This document shows positions 13,821 to 15,743 of a stretch of 15,743 bases of DNA, one piece after another. The position numbers were made by a program, and so were the translations under genes. The notes beneath the pieces were generated by a model. The model did no database searches. It was not told the origin of the DNA and worked only from the letters and a program-made list of their open reading frames with translations. The stretch comes from an uncultured Collinsella sp. (GTDB taxonomy: Bacteria > Actinomycetota > Coriobacteriia > Coriobacteriales > Coriobacteriaceae). Location: the NCBI GenBank assembly GCA_902474645.1, contig CABRWN010000031.1:1-15743 (forward strand), read 5' to 3'. Position 1 is the stretch's first letter, and every line of letters begins with the position of its first letter.

Positions 13821-14606
13821 ATGGCAGATACCGCCACTACCGGCACCGCGGCCGCCGCACAGACCAATGAGCCGCTCATCCGCGTCGAGGGCCTGCGCAA
13901 GAGCTTCGGCTCGCTCGAGGTGCTCAAGGGCATCGACCTGTCCGTTAACCCCGGCGAGGTCGTCACTATTATCGGCGCCTCAGGCTCGGGCAAATCGACC
14001 TTTCTGCGCTGCCTCAACCTGCTCGAGACTCCGGACGCGGGCCATATCTGGTTCCACGGCCAGGACCTTACGGCCGAGCGCTGCAACATTAACAAGCTGC
14101 GCGAGGACATCGGCATGGTGTTCCAGGGCTTTAACCTGTTCAACAACATGGATGTGCTCGACAACTGCACGCTCGCGCCCGTCACGCTCAAAAAGATGAG
14201 CAAGGCCGAGGCCGAGAAGGTCGCGATGGAGCATCTGACCAGTGTGGGACTCGAAAAGTTCGCGCACGCCGCCGTGGGCCGCCTGTCCGGTGGTCAAAAA
14301 CAGCGCGTGGCCATCGCTCGTGCCCTGTGCATGAATCCGCAGATCATGCTGTTCGACGAGCCGACCTCCGCGCTCGACCCCGAGATCGTGGGAGAGGTGC
14401 TCGAGGTCATGCGCAAGCTCGCTGCCGACGGCATGACCATGGTTGTCGTCACGCACGAGATGGCCTTTGCCCGCACCGTGTCCGATCGCGTGGTCTTTAT
14501 GGACAAGGGCGTGGTGCTCGAGGATGCGGCACCGGCCGAGCTCTTCGGCAATCCCAAACACCAGCGCACCCGCGAGTTCCTCTCTCGTTATCTCGAGGAC
14601 AAATAA
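13821..14606 (+). CDS. Amino-acid ABC transporter ATP-binding protein
   Basis: The product is 261 aa from the ATG at 13821, with GAGGAGA at about 7-nt spacing; the open frame reaches further back but overlaps the permease. All ATPase motifs are present: Walker A GASGSGKS (52-59), Q-loop Gln 102, signature LSGGQ (155-159), Walker B IMLFDE (175-180) and switch His 212 in VTHEM. This is the GlnQ/HisP class that powers polar amino-acid uptake on the cytoplasmic side. The first 17 residues are an Ala/Thr-rich extension. The gap to the permease is 22 nt, so the three genes form one operon. Confidence 0.95.
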   Translation: MADTATTGTAAAAQTNEPLIRVEGLRKSFGSLEVLKGIDLSVNPGEVVTIIGASGSGKSTFLRCLNLLETPDAGHIWFHGQDLTAERCNINKLREDIGMVFQGFNLFNNMDVLDNCTLAPVTLKKMSKAEAEKVAMEHLTSVGLEKFAHAAVGRLSGGQKQRVAIARALCMNPQIMLFDEPTSALDPEIVGEVLEVMRKLAADGMTMVVVTHEMAFARTVSDRVVFMDKGVVLEDAAPAELFGNPKHQRTREFLSRYLEDK

Positions 14607-14629
14607 CCGACCGCAAACGCTTACGTGGC

Positions 14630-14654
14630 AGGGCCGCTCCGGTGGGGCGGCCCT
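14630..14654. other. Hairpin between importer ATPase and M20 peptidase genes
   Basis: An 8-bp perfect GC-rich stem (14630-14637 with 14647-14654) closes a 9-nt loop. No T run follows, so it is at best a weak terminator. The 72-nt gap shows no clear promoter, and the peptidase may be cotranscribed with the importer. Confidence 0.5.
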
Positions 14655-14678
14655 CGTCATCACAATCGAAAGGATGTC

Positions 14679-15743
14679 ATGGCCGAGGTTTGGCGCTTCT
14701 TTGCGCATGAGGACGATTTTGCCGATATAGACGAGGCTGGCGCGTGCGAGCGCCTGGGCCGCGTGCTGTCGTTTCCGACCATCTCGAGCATGGATGCCGA
14801 GGCGGTGAACTGGCAGTCGTTCGACGACCTGCGCGCCTATATGCAGCAGGCGTGGCCGCACGTGTTCACGGTGGGCGAGGTCGAGCTTATCGACCATTCG
14901 CTGTTGGTGACGCTTAGCGGTTCCGACCCCGCCCTCAAACCCGTCATGCTCATGGGCCACACGGACGTGGTTCCCGTGGTGCCCGGCACCGAGGCTGACT
15001 GGACGCATACCCCCTTTAGTGGCCACGTGGATGACACCTACATTTGGGGTCGCGGCGCTATCGACATGAAGGACCAGGTCGCAGGCATTCTTGAGGCGGT
15101 TGAGTATGCGCTGGCGCACGGCTGGGAGCACGAGCGCACGCTGCTCCTGGCCTTTGGCCAGGACGAGGAGACGACGCAATACGGCGCAGGCGCCATCGGC
15201 CGCGTGCTCGAGGAGCGCGGCATTGAGCTTGAGTACCTGATCGACGAGGGCGACTACCGCATCGTTCCGGCTGTCGAGTACGGCGCGGGCGAGGGCTGGC
15301 TTATGCATGCCGACCTTGCCGAGAAGGGTTACGTCGACATCGTGCTCAAGACGAAGAGTGAGGGCGGGCATTCGTCCAACCCCTATGGCGGCACATCGCT
15401 CGAGGTGCTGAGCCGCGCTATCGCCGCAATCTGCGATATCGAGTGGCCGACGCGCGTGACCGACTTGCTTGCCGCCCAACTCGTCGAGTTGGGGCTCTAC
15501 ACGGCCGATGAAATTGCCGCCAACGGGGGCGCCATTGTTCGCGATTGCCTCGCCAGCAAGAAGCTTTATCCGCTGGTGACGACCACCTGCGCACCCACGC
15601 AGATCGAGGGTGGCAGCACCGGCGCTAACGTAATGCCGCAGGATATGTGGGCCAACATCAACTTCCGCATGCTCGAGGGCACGGGCGTGGCCGATGTCGT
15701 TACCTGCTGCCGCGAGGCCGTTGCCGCGGCGGGCCTTGTCGGG
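14679..15743 (+). CDS. M20 family zinc metallopeptidase, cut by the window end
   Basis: The first 355 codons are present and the frame stays open to the last base. The M20 dinuclear metal site is visible: GHTDVVP (93-99, His 94 and Asp 96 region), GRGAIDMK (124-131, bridging Asp 129) and GQDEE (160-164, catalytic Glu 163 and ligand Glu 164). SEGGHSSNP follows at the lid domain boundary. The longer spacing and the GHTDVVPV/GRGAIDMK wording resemble the carboxypeptidase S / PM20D1-like branch more than ArgE or DapE. The likely reaction is hydrolysis of N-acyl amino acids or dipeptides in the cytoplasm. AAAGGA lies about 5 nt before the ATG. Its position behind an amino-acid importer suggests use of imported substrates. 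Confidence 0.9.
   Translation, partial: MAEVWRFFAHEDDFADIDEAGACERLGRVLSFPTISSMDAEAVNWQSFDDLRAYMQQAWPHVFTVGEVELIDHSLLVTLSGSDPALKPVMLMGHTDVVPVVPGTEADWTHTPFSGHVDDTYIWGRGAIDMKDQVAGILEAVEYALAHGWEHERTLLLAFGQDEETTQYGAGAIGRVLEERGIELEYLIDEGDYRIVPAVEYGAGEGWLMHADLAEKGYVDIVLKTKSEGGHSSNPYGGTSLEVLSRAIAAICDIEWPTRVTDLLAAQLVELGLYTADEIAANGGAIVRDCLASKKLYPLVTTTCAPTQIEGGSTGANVMPQDMWANINFRMLEGTGVADVVTCCREAVAAAGLVG

Noticed and set aside
13980..15479. A 499-codon open frame on the minus strand over the ATPase and peptidase genes
   Set aside because: Both plus-strand genes carry all catalytic motifs. The opposite frame spans two genes and their gap and shows no recognisable domain.
1..15743. CRISPR arrays, tRNA or rRNA genes, transposase or integrase genes
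   Set aside because: No regularly spaced repeats, no tRNA-like or rRNA-like stretches and no recombinase motifs were found on reading both strands.

Overview
The window looks like a chromosomal stretch of a GC-rich, Gram-positive gut actinobacterium of the Coriobacteriia, most like Collinsella. This rests on overall composition, the LPKTG sortase substrate, Tat-type lipoproteins, and families I recall from that group. It is an inference from recognised protein styles, not a database match. Two blocks differ in character. Positions 1-7440 form an accessory block coding entirely on the minus strand and are visibly less GC-rich in places. Positions 8000-15743 hold ordinary metabolic and transport genes.

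Accessory block, in transcription order (right to left): a divergent XRE-type regulator at 7566-7901 (+) faces the block across an inverted repeat. A perfect TATAAT on the minus strand (7502-7507) probably drives the block. Next come copy 2 of a two-helix membrane protein (7389 down to 6625, interrupted by a stop codon), an LPKTG-anchored leucine-rich-repeat surface protein (6576-5362), a signal-anchored exported protein (5313-4261), a Tat-type lipoprotein (4116-3130), copy 1 of the two-helix protein (3060 down to 2273, broken by a frameshift), a second signal-anchored exported protein (2209-1064), and two small overlapping genes (708-81) that end at a strong terminator. The large products are all membrane-bound or exported, and four attachment modes are represented: sortase, single transmembrane anchor, lipid and polytopic. 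It reads as a surface-display locus of unknown function, with one membrane component duplicated and both copies damaged by different mutations.

Metabolic block: an MFS exporter (-), then a plus-strand run of a membrane-anchored protein, an aldose 1-epimerase-like enzyme with a strong terminator, a complete polar amino-acid ABC importer (binding protein, permease, ATPase) and an M20 metallopeptidase cut by the window end. The importer and peptidase together suggest uptake and processing of amino acids or peptides.

The membrane-anchored protein at 9608-10477 shares an extracellular motif (PGDY followed by DGTxY) with the two signal-anchored proteins of the accessory block. This ties the block to the host's own protein families. 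Notable non-coding structures are a 65-nt nested palindrome (9457-9521), a perfect 16-bp hairpin (3079-3117), a hairpin that would mask a ribosome binding site (714-737) and a hexanucleotide repeat at the end of the MFS gene. No rRNA, tRNA, CRISPR array, transposase, integrase or clear attachment site was seen.
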